Shown piece after piece: positions 16,897 to 24,653 of a stretch of DNA of 64,000 nt. Under the pieces are notes generated by a model. The model saw only the letters and a list, made by a program, of their open reading frames with translations. It did no database searches and had not been told where the DNA came from. Source of the stretch: Sphingobium vermicomposti (GTDB lineage Bacteria; Pseudomonadota; Alphaproteobacteria; Sphingomonadales; Sphingomonadaceae); the NCBI RefSeq assembly GCF_011762025.1, contig NZ_JAASQR010000002.1:682001-746000 (forward strand). The letters run 5' to 3'. Both the position numbers and the translations under genes were made by a program. How positions within the stretch are numbered: the first letter of the stretch is position 1; each line of letters begins with the position of its first letter.

Positions 16897-17616
16897 ATGA
16901 GCAACATCGTGCAGAACAGCATTGAACGCCGCCCCTTCGCCTCCCTCGGCCATGCGGATCATGGCTGGCTCAATGCCCGGCACCATTTTTCCTTCGCGGA
17001 TTATCATGATCCCGCCCGGATGGGCTGGGGCGCGATCCGGGTGTGGAACGATGATGAGATCGCGGCGCAATCCGGCTTTCCGCCCCATCCTCACCGCGAC
17101 ATGGAAATCATCACCTATGTCCGCACCGGCGCGATCACGCATCAGGACAGCCTGGGCAATAAGGGCCGCACCGAAGCAGGCGACGTGCAGGTCATGAGCG
17201 CCGGGACAGGCATCCGCCACGCCGAATATAATCTGGAAGATGAAACGACCACGCTCTTCCAGATCTGGGTAATCCCCAGCGCAACAGGTGGATCGCCAAG
17301 CTGGGGGGCAAAGCCGTTCCCCAAGGGGGATCGATCCGGCAAGCTGGTCATCCTGGCCAGCGGTCATGATGAGGACAAGGAAGCGCTCCGCATCCGCGCC
17401 GACGCCCGCCTGCTGGGCGGCACGATCAAGGCGGGGGAAAGTGTGACCTATGACAGCGCCCAAGGACGTCATATTTATCTGGTGCCTGCAACCGGGCGAA
17501 TAGAGATTGACGGCCAGCTTTTCGAAGCGCGCGATGGCGCGGCAATCATCGGCGGAAAGCCCTTCACCATCACCGCACTGGAAGACGCCGAAATCGTCCT
17601 GGTCGATAGCGAATAG
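16897..17616 (+). CDS. pirin family protein (bicupin)
   Basis: This 239-residue two-cupin pirin relates to YhhW-type quercetin 2,3-dioxygenases. Metal ligands are visible in the N-terminal cupin: 'PPHPHRDME' (two His) and 'GIRHAEYN' (third His), with a Glu nearby. The C-terminal cupin is degenerate, as usual. Some bacterial pirins detoxify electrophiles or modulate pyruvate metabolism; the role here is unknown. It is probably regulated by the divergent LysR gene. A GC-rich hairpin follows the stop. Confidence 0.92.
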   Translation: MSNIVQNSIERRPFASLGHADHGWLNARHHFSFADYHDPARMGWGAIRVWNDDEIAAQSGFPPHPHRDMEIITYVRTGAITHQDSLGNKGRTEAGDVQVMSAGTGIRHAEYNLEDETTTLFQIWVIPSATGGSPSWGAKPFPKGDRSGKLVILASGHDEDKEALRIRADARLLGGTIKAGESVTYDSAQGRHIYLVPATGRIEIDGQLFEARDGAAIIGGKPFTITALEDAEIVLVDSE

Positions 17617-17641
17617 GCCCGTCCAACCCCGACGGGCCGAC

Positions 17642-17682
17642 GGCCGCCCGCCTCCTTCCCCTCCCCCCGGAGGCGGGCGGCC
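17642..17682. terminator. GC-rich hairpin between convergent genes
   Basis: GGCCGCCCGCCTCC (17642-17655) and GGAGGCGGGCGGCC (17669-17682) form a perfect 14-bp stem with a 13-base C-rich loop. It lies between the convergent pirin and acyltransferase genes. There is no T-run on either side, so intrinsic termination is uncertain, but it is the only structure present to separate them. Confidence 0.5.
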
Positions 17683-17715
17683 ACATCGCATTCGGGCTGA
17701 TCATCGCCTGATAGG

Positions 17716-18711
17716 CTACAGGAAGATGCGTCGGCCTACGGCACTGCGCTTCATGAGGTGATAGGCACCCATCGGCAGCGCCACGGCGAGGGTCAGCAGC
17801 CACGGCTTGCCCAGTATCGGCGAAAAGTAATGGATCACCGCCACATGCAGATACATGATGACGAGCGAAGCACGGCCCACGCCCGCCAGCCAACCGCCGA
17901 ATGGCCCGACCCGTACCGAAAAGCGGAACAGCAGCAGCGACGTCGCGACCGCCGATCCGATCGACAGCAACGGCGCACCATAATCCGCGGCTTTCATGTT
18001 CAGGGTCGGCAGCAGGCCGGACAACCCGCCCAGCGATAGCGCCGCCAGCGGCCACCACATCCATCGCCGCCAGGCCACTTTCTGCCAGGCCGCCCCGACC
18101 CACAGCAGCACAAGCGCCATGGGGACGCTCAACAAGCCAAGCACCGAAGCGTCGGTAATCCAGCCCAATATGTAGGCGATGGGCAGAAGCGGTAGAATCA
18201 CCCATGCCCACCGCCTGTCGAGCGGGTCGCGCCACCGCGCCAGCAGCATGTTAAAAAGGATGCGGCCAGCCATCAGGCACGGCACGAACCAGAAGATGGT
18301 ATATGGCCCCCGCAGCCACGAACCGCCCAGCAACACCGGCAGCATGTCCTGAGGCCACTGGTCGAAAATGGGGCGATGCCCCTTCAACGGCTCGACGATC
18401 TGATCCGCCACGATCAACAGCGCCAGAAAAGCGGCATAGGGCCGCATCTGCGATCCCAATTGGCGAAGAGTGAAAGCTCCGGGCGGCTGCGCGCGCGACA
18501 ACAGGCCCGACAACAGGAAGAAAAGCGGCATGTGGAAGCTGTAGACCGCATCGCGCACGGGTCCCTGCGTCCACACATGACCCACGACTACGGCGATGAT
18601 GCCGACGCCCCGCGCCACGTCGACCCATTCAAGTCGTCCGCCGCCCGGCACCCATTCCGACGGTGCCGTTCCGGCCCCGCTGCTGCTCCCCCTATTGTCC
18701 ATGGCTTTCAC
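17716..18711 (-). CDS. acyltransferase 3 family membrane protein
   Basis: This 331-residue integral membrane acyltransferase (OafA/NodX-like family) has about ten hydrophobic segments. The N-terminal 'RLEWVDVARGVGIIAVVVGHVW' carries the conserved His of the first helix region, and 'YSFHMPLFFLLSGLL' follows. Members O-acetylate or acylate sugars, peptidoglycan or antibiotics on the outer face. There is no SGNH domain, so it is the single-domain type. Start ATG at 18711, with an alternative at 18702. It is not adjacent to the polysaccharide locus, so the substrate is unclear. Confidence 0.88.
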   Translation of the reverse strand: MKAMDNRGSSSGAGTAPSEWVPGGGRLEWVDVARGVGIIAVVVGHVWTQGPVRDAVYSFHMPLFFLLSGLLSRAQPPGAFTLRQLGSQMRPYAAFLALLIVADQIVEPLKGHRPIFDQWPQDMLPVLLGGSWLRGPYTIFWFVPCLMAGRILFNMLLARWRDPLDRRWAWVILPLLPIAYILGWITDASVLGLLSVPMALVLLWVGAAWQKVAWRRWMWWPLAALSLGGLSGLLPTLNMKAADYGAPLLSIGSAVATSLLLFRFSVRVGPFGGWLAGVGRASLVIMYLHVAVIHYFSPILGKPWLLTLAVALPMGAYHLMKRSAVGRRIFL

Positions 18712-18769
18712 GCCCTATAGGAAGCCCCAGACCCGTCAATCGTCATCCCTTGCTATTGGACCATCATTC

Positions 18770-19447
18770 TTGACCCTGCTTCATGACCGAGTCCTGTTTA
18801 TCGATGGCGAAGCCATCATCCTGGACAAGCCCTCCGGCTTGCCGGTCGATGCGCCGCGTGACGGATCGCTTAGCCTTGAAAATCACCTGTCGTCGTTGAC
18901 CTTCGGGTTTCAGCGCTGGCCGCTGCCTGTCCATCGACTGGACCGGGATACGAGCGGCTGCCTAGCCCTTGCCCGTAACCCCAAGGCACATAAACGCTAT
19001 GCCGCCGAATTTGAGGCAGGCACCGTCACCAAACGCTATATCGCCGTGCTGGAAGGCGTGCCGGATCAATCCAGCGGCACCATCGACCTGCCGCTGAAAA
19101 AGGTCAGCAGCGCGGCCGAAGGGTGGCGGATGATCGCCGCCAGCGATGGCAAGGCGGCACTGACGGAATGGCGAATGCTTGCGGAAAAAGATGGCCGTTC
19201 GCTCCTGCTGTTCACGCCCCGGACGGGCCGAACGCATCAGATTCGCAGCCATGCGCTGCACGGCCTTGGTATCAGCATCGCGGGTGACCCGGTCTATGGA
19301 GACGGTGCGGGGGCGATGATGCTGCACAGCCGTTTCCTCAGCATCCCTCGCGGGTCAAAGCCTCCCGTCGAAGCGACTGCGCCCCTGCCCGCCAGCTTCG
19401 CCGCTGCCGGGTTCGGGCCTGAATATCTGGATGAAGCAGGGGTCTAG
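18770..19447 (+). CDS. RluA-family RNA pseudouridine synthase
   Basis: This 225-residue pseudouridine synthase isomerises uridines in rRNA or tRNA. The catalytic motif 'PVHRLDRDTSG' contains the essential Asp58; 'LDKPSGLPVD' and 'GRTHQIRSHALHGLG' are the other RluA signatures. No S4 domain is present, so it resembles RluA/TruC rather than RluC/D. The frame is open from 18596, but that stretch runs into the divergent acyltransferase gene. TTG at 18770 gives an N-terminus 'MTLLHDRVLFIDGEAIILDK' typical of close family members and is chosen, though ATG at 18701 cannot be ruled out. Confidence 0.85.
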   Translation: MTLLHDRVLFIDGEAIILDKPSGLPVDAPRDGSLSLENHLSSLTFGFQRWPLPVHRLDRDTSGCLALARNPKAHKRYAAEFEAGTVTKRYIAVLEGVPDQSSGTIDLPLKKVSSAAEGWRMIAASDGKAALTEWRMLAEKDGRSLLLFTPRTGRTHQIRSHALHGLGISIAGDPVYGDGAGAMMLHSRFLSIPRGSKPPVEATAPLPASFAAAGFGPEYLDEAGV

Positions 19448-19452
19448 CGCCC

Positions 19453-19878
19453 TTGCCGCTCATCCCCATCACCCGCTCGATATCGATCGACGCGGACGAA
19501 CTGTTCGAAAGCTTCGTACGTTCGACGGGCGCGGGTGGCCAGCATGTGAACACCACCGACAGCGCGGTGCAGCTTCGGTTCGACGTCGCGAATAGCCCGT
19601 CCCTGCCCGAAGCCGTCAAGCACCGGCTGGCCGCAATCTCCGGCCGTCGGATGACGATCGATGGGGTCCTCATCTTGCGATCGGAAGGGTCCCGCTCACA
19701 GCTTTTGAACCGGCAGGAAGTGCTGGCGCGACTGATCGAACTGATCCGTGAGGCGACCATCGTTCCTAAAGCGCGCAAGGCGACCAAGCCCGGCAAGGCC
19801 GCCAAGGCGCGCCGGGTTGATGCCAAGAAGGCACGCAGCTCAGTGAAGCAAGGCCGAGGCCGGGTGAAATTCGACTAG
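19453..19878 (+). CDS. arfB: alternative ribosome-rescue factor ArfB (YaeJ)
   Basis: This 141-residue peptidyl-tRNA hydrolase rescues ribosomes stalled without a stop codon. The class-I release-factor GGQ motif is at 28-30 ('TGAGGQHVN'). A short catalytic domain is followed by a long Lys/Arg/Ala-rich tail (about 110-141), which in ArfB enters the empty mRNA channel. The start is TTG at 19453, six bases after the rluA-type gene's stop; the family consensus N-terminus 'PLIPITRSI' supports it. Part of a rightward run with the neighbouring genes. Confidence 0.92.
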   Translation: MPLIPITRSISIDADELFESFVRSTGAGGQHVNTTDSAVQLRFDVANSPSLPEAVKHRLAAISGRRMTIDGVLILRSEGSRSQLLNRQEVLARLIELIREATIVPKARKATKPGKAAKARRVDAKKARSSVKQGRGRVKFD

Positions 19879-19916
19879 ATTTGGCAGATGCGCGCTATAA
19901 CCTCTATATCCGACCC

Positions 19917-20402
19917 ATGTTCGATTTCTCCCCCTCGCCCAATGCCGACAAGGCAGTGATCTATGCCGACCTGCTCGCCGCAGCCGATGCGATCACGCGG
20001 GACGAACCGGACGTCATCGCCAACATGGCCAATGTCGCGGCGCTCATCTGGCAGTTTCTACCGGACCTCAACTGGGCGGGATTCTATCGAATGGTCGGGG
20101 AAGAGCTGGTGCTTGGCCCCTTTCAGGGCAAGGCCGCCTGCATCCGCATCCCATTGGGACGCGGCGTCTGCGGCACGGCAGCGGCGTCAGGCGAAACGCA
20201 ATTGGTGAAGGATGTCCACGCCTTCCCCGGACATATCGCCTGCGATGTAGCCAGCGCTTCGGAAATCGTGATCCCGGTGACGCTAAAAGGATGCGTGGTC
20301 GCCGTGCTGGACCTGGACAGCCCCGTCATGGCGCGCTTTAACGCTGCCGATCAGGCCGGACTGGAAGCGCTAGTAACGCAGATCGCCCCGCGCATCGCCT
20401 GA
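19917..20402 (+). CDS. msrC: free methionine-R-sulfoxide reductase (GAF domain)
   Basis: This 161-residue single-GAF protein matches fRMsr, which reduces free methionine-R-sulfoxide using thioredoxin. The three family cysteines are present with the expected spacing: Cys75 (KAACIRIP), Cys85 (GRGVCGTAA) and Cys109 (PGHIACD). 'LNWAGFYR' and 'GPFQGKAACIRI' are diagnostic. ATG at 19917 gives the standard length; a TTG at 19881 would add 12 residues that do not look like the family. Confidence 0.92.
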   Translation: MFDFSPSPNADKAVIYADLLAAADAITRDEPDVIANMANVAALIWQFLPDLNWAGFYRMVGEELVLGPFQGKAACIRIPLGRGVCGTAAASGETQLVKDVHAFPGHIACDVASASEIVIPVTLKGCVVAVLDLDSPVMARFNAADQAGLEALVTQIAPRIA

Positions 20403-20528
20403 CCGTGCCTTGCCCCGATTCGGGACAGGAGCGCCGCTGGCTCGCGTGGATCGATACGGATCACCATGCTAAACAAGCTGTTAACTGCGCGCGGACTGAC
20501 GCGCGCCCGATATGACGGGGAGTTGAGC

Positions 20529-21359
20529 ATGCGGATCTGGAGCATCATGCTGGCAAGCACTGGACTGGCGCTGGGGCTTAGCGTTCCGGCAATGGCAGGC
20601 GAATCCGCCCCAGCTGGCGCGACACTGCCAATGATGGGCAAGGCCGGCTTTTCGGGCAGGACCGTTCACCGATCGGGTCCGCGCGTTCAAGCCCGCTGGT
20701 TTGCGGGATGGCGCGCGCCGGGCGGCTGGGCAGCATATCGTCGGCCTGTCGTTGGCTATGTGCTGCCGTCCTACTGGATCAGCCCGGCATATCGGATCGG
20801 CAATTACGGCGCTTATGGATTGCCCGCGCCAGAGACCGGATATCGCTGGTCGCGCTACTATGATGACGCGGTGATGACCGACGATCAGGGCCGGGTCAGG
20901 GACCATCGTAGCGATGTCCGGTGGGACAATGATGACCGACGCGATCCTCCTTATGGCGCGGATTACGACGATGACGTCACTATGTCCGACGCGCCGCCCC
21001 CTCATGAATATGAGGGCCGCTGGACCGGCACCTGGCGCGATGAGAAAGGCCGGACCTACAGCGGCGAATATGAAGGCCGCTTCGAAGGCGAAGCGCGCAG
21101 CAACTATGGCGTCGACTACGACGCTCCGCCCTACGCGGCTGCCCCCCAAGTCATCCGCCAGGGCGGCGCGGGCCAACCCATGGTCACGACCACATATGCG
21201 CCCGGCTATTATGCCAACGGCTATTATTATCCCGGCCCGACGACCACGACCATCGTCGTTCAACCCGTCATGACCACGACCCGCACCTATGTGACCAGTA
21301 ACGCCGCTCCGCGTCACCACGCACACCGAAAAGCGCACCGGGATTGTAACTGCAAATAA
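20529..21359 (+). CDS. RcnB-like secreted Tyr/Arg-rich protein
   Basis: This 276-residue exported protein has a signal peptide (1-23, ending 'PAMA'), then an RcnB-like core ('VLPSYWISPAYRIGNYGAYGLPAPETGYRW') and a long Asp/Tyr/Pro-rich C-terminal region with 'YEGRWTGTWRDEKGRTYSGEYEGRF' repeats (two related W/Y-G-E units). It ends in His/Lys-rich sequence with Cys-x-Cys. RcnB in E. coli is a periplasmic nickel/cobalt homeostasis protein; here metal binding is only suggested by the tail. ATG at 20529 follows ACGGGGAGTTGAGC. It is convergent with bpt. Confidence 0.78.
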   Translation: MRIWSIMLASTGLALGLSVPAMAGESAPAGATLPMMGKAGFSGRTVHRSGPRVQARWFAGWRAPGGWAAYRRPVVGYVLPSYWISPAYRIGNYGAYGLPAPETGYRWSRYYDDAVMTDDQGRVRDHRSDVRWDNDDRRDPPYGADYDDDVTMSDAPPPHEYEGRWTGTWRDEKGRTYSGEYEGRFEGEARSNYGVDYDAPPYAAAPQVIRQGGAGQPMVTTTYAPGYYANGYYYPGPTTTTIVVQPVMTTTRTYVTSNAAPRHHAHRKAHRDCNCK

Positions 21360-21501
21360 GCGGGACCGCATCGCCTGTCGAAGGGAGACCATCCCCATCC
21401 GACAGGCGGCGCGCCATCTTGGCGACGTGATCGTTCAGCTGATTGTTGACGACCTCTTGCGGGAATGATGCGGGAAGAAAGCAGCAGCCCGGTGAAGGAA
21501 T

Positions 21502-22320
21502 CTACTTCCTGAAAATTCCGCCCAATTCGAAGGGCAGCGGAGGCTCGTCACGCGATACGGCACTGCGGATCGCCTGCGCCTGTGCCTGCGGATCGAAGCG
21601 GACCCAGCCGCTGCGGCTCAACATTTCCAGCGGGTGATAGCGGACCTTATACTGCATCCGCTGCGATCCCTCGACCCAATAGCCCAGATAGACGTAGGAC
21701 AGCCCCGCCTTGGCTGACCGCAAGATGTGGTCCATGATGATGTAATTACCCAGGCCCTTGCGATGCTCCAGCTCTGTATCGAAAAAGCTGTAGATCATCG
21801 ACAGGCCATCGCCCTGCCGGTCGGTAAGACAGGCGCCAACCAGTTTGCCGGGGCGGCCATTTTCGCCAGGCTCGCGATATTCGACGACATGGCTTTCCAC
21901 CGGGGTCTGTTCGACCATGTCGGCGAAATCCATCTCGTCCATTTCGGTCATGCCGCCGCCCGGATGACGCGCGCGCAGATAACGCTGCAGCAGTTCGAAC
22001 TGCTCCTCGGTCGACCAGGGCTTGCACGCGGTGACAATCAGATCGCTGTTGCGGCGAATAAGTTTGCGCTGACTCGCGTTAGGCTCGAACTCATCCGCCA
22101 CAACACGAACGGAAACGCAGGCGGAACAATCCGCGCAGCTTGGCCGGTAAGCAACATTCTGGCTACGACGAAATCCGATGCGGCCCAGCGCGTCATTAAG
22201 CTCCGACGCATTGTCACCGTTTAGCTCGGTGAAAACCTTGCGTTCGCTCCGCCCCGGCAAATAAGGGCAGGGGCTGGGATTGGTCACGAAGAACCGTGGA
22301 AAGCGAAAAGGTGCGGTCAA
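21502..22320 (-). CDS. bpt: aspartate/glutamate leucyltransferase (Bpt)
   Basis: This 272-residue aminoacyl-tRNA-protein transferase adds leucine to N-terminal Asp/Glu, feeding the N-end-rule (ClpS/ClpAP) pathway. The N-terminal domain has the conserved Cys of '[10 protein letters not shown]' and the cluster '[11 protein letters not shown]'; the C-terminal GNAT-like domain has 'LSMIYSFFD' and '[11 protein letters not shown]', and '[20 protein letters not shown]' is diagnostic. The frame opens to 22368, but TTG at 22320, preceded by GGGACGGAGAC, gives the standard '[12 protein letters not shown]' start and is chosen. Confidence 0.93.
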   Translation of the reverse strand: MTAPFRFPRFFVTNPSPCPYLPGRSERKVFTELNGDNASELNDALGRIGFRRSQNVAYRPSCADCSACVSVRVVADEFEPNASQRKLIRRNSDLIVTACKPWSTEEQFELLQRYLRARHPGGGMTEMDEMDFADMVEQTPVESHVVEYREPGENGRPGKLVGACLTDRQGDGLSMIYSFFDTELEHRKGLGNYIIMDHILRSAKAGLSYVYLGYWVEGSQRMQYKVRYHPLEMLSRSGWVRFDPQAQAQAIRSAVSRDEPPLPFELGGIFRK

Positions 22321-22437
22321 GCCACTGTCTCCGTCCCGACCCTGCGTGATGCTTGAATCATGGGGCAACTATGCCGCCCCCCGCCGTCTGTGAAAAGGAC
22401 ATTTACCACGAAAATCGGATCACCCGAAGTTCGTCGA

Positions 22438-23685
22438 TCAAGCCACCTCGATCGGTGCCACTTCGTAGCCCGCTTCCCGCAGTGCCGCGAGCAACCGGTC
22501 AAGATGAGCGCCGTCGCGCGTTTCGCATTCGACGTCCAGGCTCAACCCCTTGGCCGGAAGGTTGGTGAAGATCCGCTGATGCGACAGCTCGAGGATATTG
22601 ACCGCTTCCTGATCGAAAATGCGCGCGACATGGAACAGCGCGCCCGGTCGGTCCTGCAGGATGATGCGCAACCGCGCCAACCGCCCGGAACGGGCCAGGT
22701 CGCGCAGCAGCACATTGGCCAGCAGGCGCGTGTCGATATTGCCGCCGGTCAAGACCAGTCCGACATTACGCCCCGCGAACAATTCCTTGTGCGTCAACAA
22801 GGCGGCAAGCCCGGCCGCGCCAGCGCCTTCCACGACGGTCTTTTCAATCTGCAACAACAGGCTCACCGCCTCTTCCAGATCGCGCTCGCTGACCAGCAGC
22901 ACGTCGTCGGCAAAACGTTCGACGATGCGGCGGGTGAGTTCGCCCGGCTCCTTGACGGCAATGCCCTCAGCCAGCGTGTCGCCATCGCAGGGCAGGTTCG
23001 CGCCTTTGATATGGCTGTACATGGACGGATAAAGATCCGCCTGCACCCCATAGACGCAGATGTCCGGCTTCATCGCCTTGGCCGCCGTCGCCATGCCCGA
23101 AAACAGGCCGCCGCCGCCGATGGGGATGATCAGCGTGTCGATTTCCGGCGCGTCCTCCAGCATTTCCAGCGCGACGGTACCCTGCCCGGCGATGATGTCG
23201 GGTTCGTCAAAGGGATGGACGAAGGTTAACCCCTGATCCTTTGCCAGCTGGCGCGCATATGCGTTGGCGTCGTCAAACTTTTCGCCATGCAACACGACCG
23301 TCGCACCGTGCCCCTGCGTCTGCGTGACCTTCACCGTCGGCGTCGTCTTTGGCATCACGATGGTCACGGGCACACCCAGACGGCGGCCATGATAGGCAAG
23401 GCCCTGCGCATGATTCCCCGCCGACGCCGCGATCACGCCCGTTCGCTTGGCATCTTCGCCCAGCTGCAACAGGCGGTTCAGTGCGCCGCGCTCCTTGTAG
23501 GCAGCGGTAAACTGCAGATTTTCGAACTTCAGATAAACCTTGCAGCCCAGCATCGTCGACAATGTCTGACTGATCAGCGTCGGCGTATGCACCACCGCGC
23601 CCGAAATCCGCACGCGCGCCGCCAATATGTCATCGACGGTAACGGGCAGCGGCAACGCGCCTTCGATCTTGCTCAAGGTGTTCAT
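22438..23685 (-). CDS. ilvA: threonine ammonia-lyase (biosynthetic-type IlvA/TdcB family)
   Basis: This 415-residue PLP enzyme deaminates threonine to 2-oxobutyrate for isoleucine synthesis. The Schiff-base Lys64 is in 'TAAYKERGA'; 'SAGNHAQG' and the phosphate loop 'GGGGLFSG' are present. A single C-terminal ACT-like domain ('ILQDRPGALFHVARIF', about 335-410) replaces the two of E. coli IlvA, as in many alphaproteobacteria, and probably gives allosteric control. It is divergent from the dehydrogenase gene at 23784. Confidence 0.93.
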   Translation of the reverse strand: MNTLSKIEGALPLPVTVDDILAARVRISGAVVHTPTLISQTLSTMLGCKVYLKFENLQFTAAYKERGALNRLLQLGEDAKRTGVIAASAGNHAQGLAYHGRRLGVPVTIVMPKTTPTVKVTQTQGHGATVVLHGEKFDDANAYARQLAKDQGLTFVHPFDEPDIIAGQGTVALEMLEDAPEIDTLIIPIGGGGLFSGMATAAKAMKPDICVYGVQADLYPSMYSHIKGANLPCDGDTLAEGIAVKEPGELTRRIVERFADDVLLVSERDLEEAVSLLLQIEKTVVEGAGAAGLAALLTHKELFAGRNVGLVLTGGNIDTRLLANVLLRDLARSGRLARLRIILQDRPGALFHVARIFDQEAVNILELSHQRIFTNLPAKGLSLDVECETRDGAHLDRLLAALREAGYEVAPIEVA

Positions 23686-23783
23686 GGGATCGCCCCCTAG
23701 CCGAAATTTAACGCGGAAGGAACTGGCCCTCGCGGAAAACAGCCCTTATGGCGGAAAGGACGGGCGCTAATTGTACGAGGCAT

Positions 23784-24653
23784 ATGGCTAATATCGCGTT
23801 TATAGGCCTGGGCGTCATGGGCGGCCCGATTGCTGGGCATCTGGCGCAGGCAGGGCACAGCCTTACCGTTTACAACCGGTCGATCGGCAAGGCGAAACGG
23901 TGGGTCGAACTCTATGGCGGCGAGGTGGCGGTCAGCCCGGCCAAGGCAGCGGAAGATGCCGAAATCGTCGTTAGCTGCGTCGGCACGGACGATGATCTGT
24001 CGCAGGTCACGTTGGGCCGCGAGGGCGCGTTCCGCACCATGAAGCCGGGCGGCCTCTTCATCGATCACACGACGGTTTCCGCCCGGATCGCGCGGCAGTT
24101 GTTCGTTGAGGGAGAAAGCCTGGGCCTGCACTGCGTCGATGCCCCCGTCTCTGGCGGACAGGCAGGCGCGGAAAATGGCAAGCTGTCCATCATGTGCGGT
24201 GGCACCGCGCCAGCCGTCGATGCGGCAAAAATCGTGATGCAGGCCTATGCCGCCCGGATCGTCCATGTCGGCACCGCAGGCGCGGGCCAGACGACGAAGA
24301 TGGTGAACCAGATCTGCATTGCAGGCGTCGTGCAGGGTTTGGCGGAGGCGCTGCGTTTCGCTCAGGCAGCCGATCTGGACCAGGATAAGGTATTCGACGC
24401 CATTTCCGGCGGCGCGGCGCAAAGCTGGCAGATGGACAACCGCTGGAAAACGATGGCGCAGGACAGTTTCGATTTTGGCTTTGCGGTGGATTGGATGAGG
24501 AAGGATCTGGGACTAGCGCTGGAGGAAGCGCGCGCCAACGGATCGACACTGCCCGTGACCGCACTGATCGACCAATTCTACGCCGACGTTCAGGCTATGG
24601 GCGGTAACCGGCAGGACACGAGCGCGCTGGTCCGCCGGATCACCCGCGCATGA
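23784..24653 (+). CDS. 3-hydroxyisobutyrate / tartronate-semialdehyde type dehydrogenase
   Basis: This 289-residue NAD(P)-dependent beta-hydroxyacid dehydrogenase has an N-terminal Rossmann motif 'GLGVMGGPIAGHL', the substrate loop 'DAPVSGGQAGAENGKLSIM' and the catalytic Lys172 in 'GAGQTTKMVNQI'. The family includes 3-hydroxyisobutyrate dehydrogenase (MmsB), GarR and GLYR-type enzymes; sequence alone does not choose. ATG at 23784, after ACGAGGCAT, is used. Its stop overlaps the amidohydrolase start by four bases (ATGA), so the two genes are translationally coupled. Confidence 0.88.
   Translation: MANIAFIGLGVMGGPIAGHLAQAGHSLTVYNRSIGKAKRWVELYGGEVAVSPAKAAEDAEIVVSCVGTDDDLSQVTLGREGAFRTMKPGGLFIDHTTVSARIARQLFVEGESLGLHCVDAPVSGGQAGAENGKLSIMCGGTAPAVDAAKIVMQAYAARIVHVGTAGAGQTTKMVNQICIAGVVQGLAEALRFAQAADLDQDKVFDAISGGAAQSWQMDNRWKTMAQDSFDFGFAVDWMRKDLGLALEEARANGSTLPVTALIDQFYADVQAMGGNRQDTSALVRRITRA

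Noticed and set aside
21360-21501. CGCCTGTCG/CGACAGGCG hairpin between the RcnB-like gene and bpt
   Set aside because: Nine-bp stem with a 19-base loop and no T-run; too weak to call a terminator.
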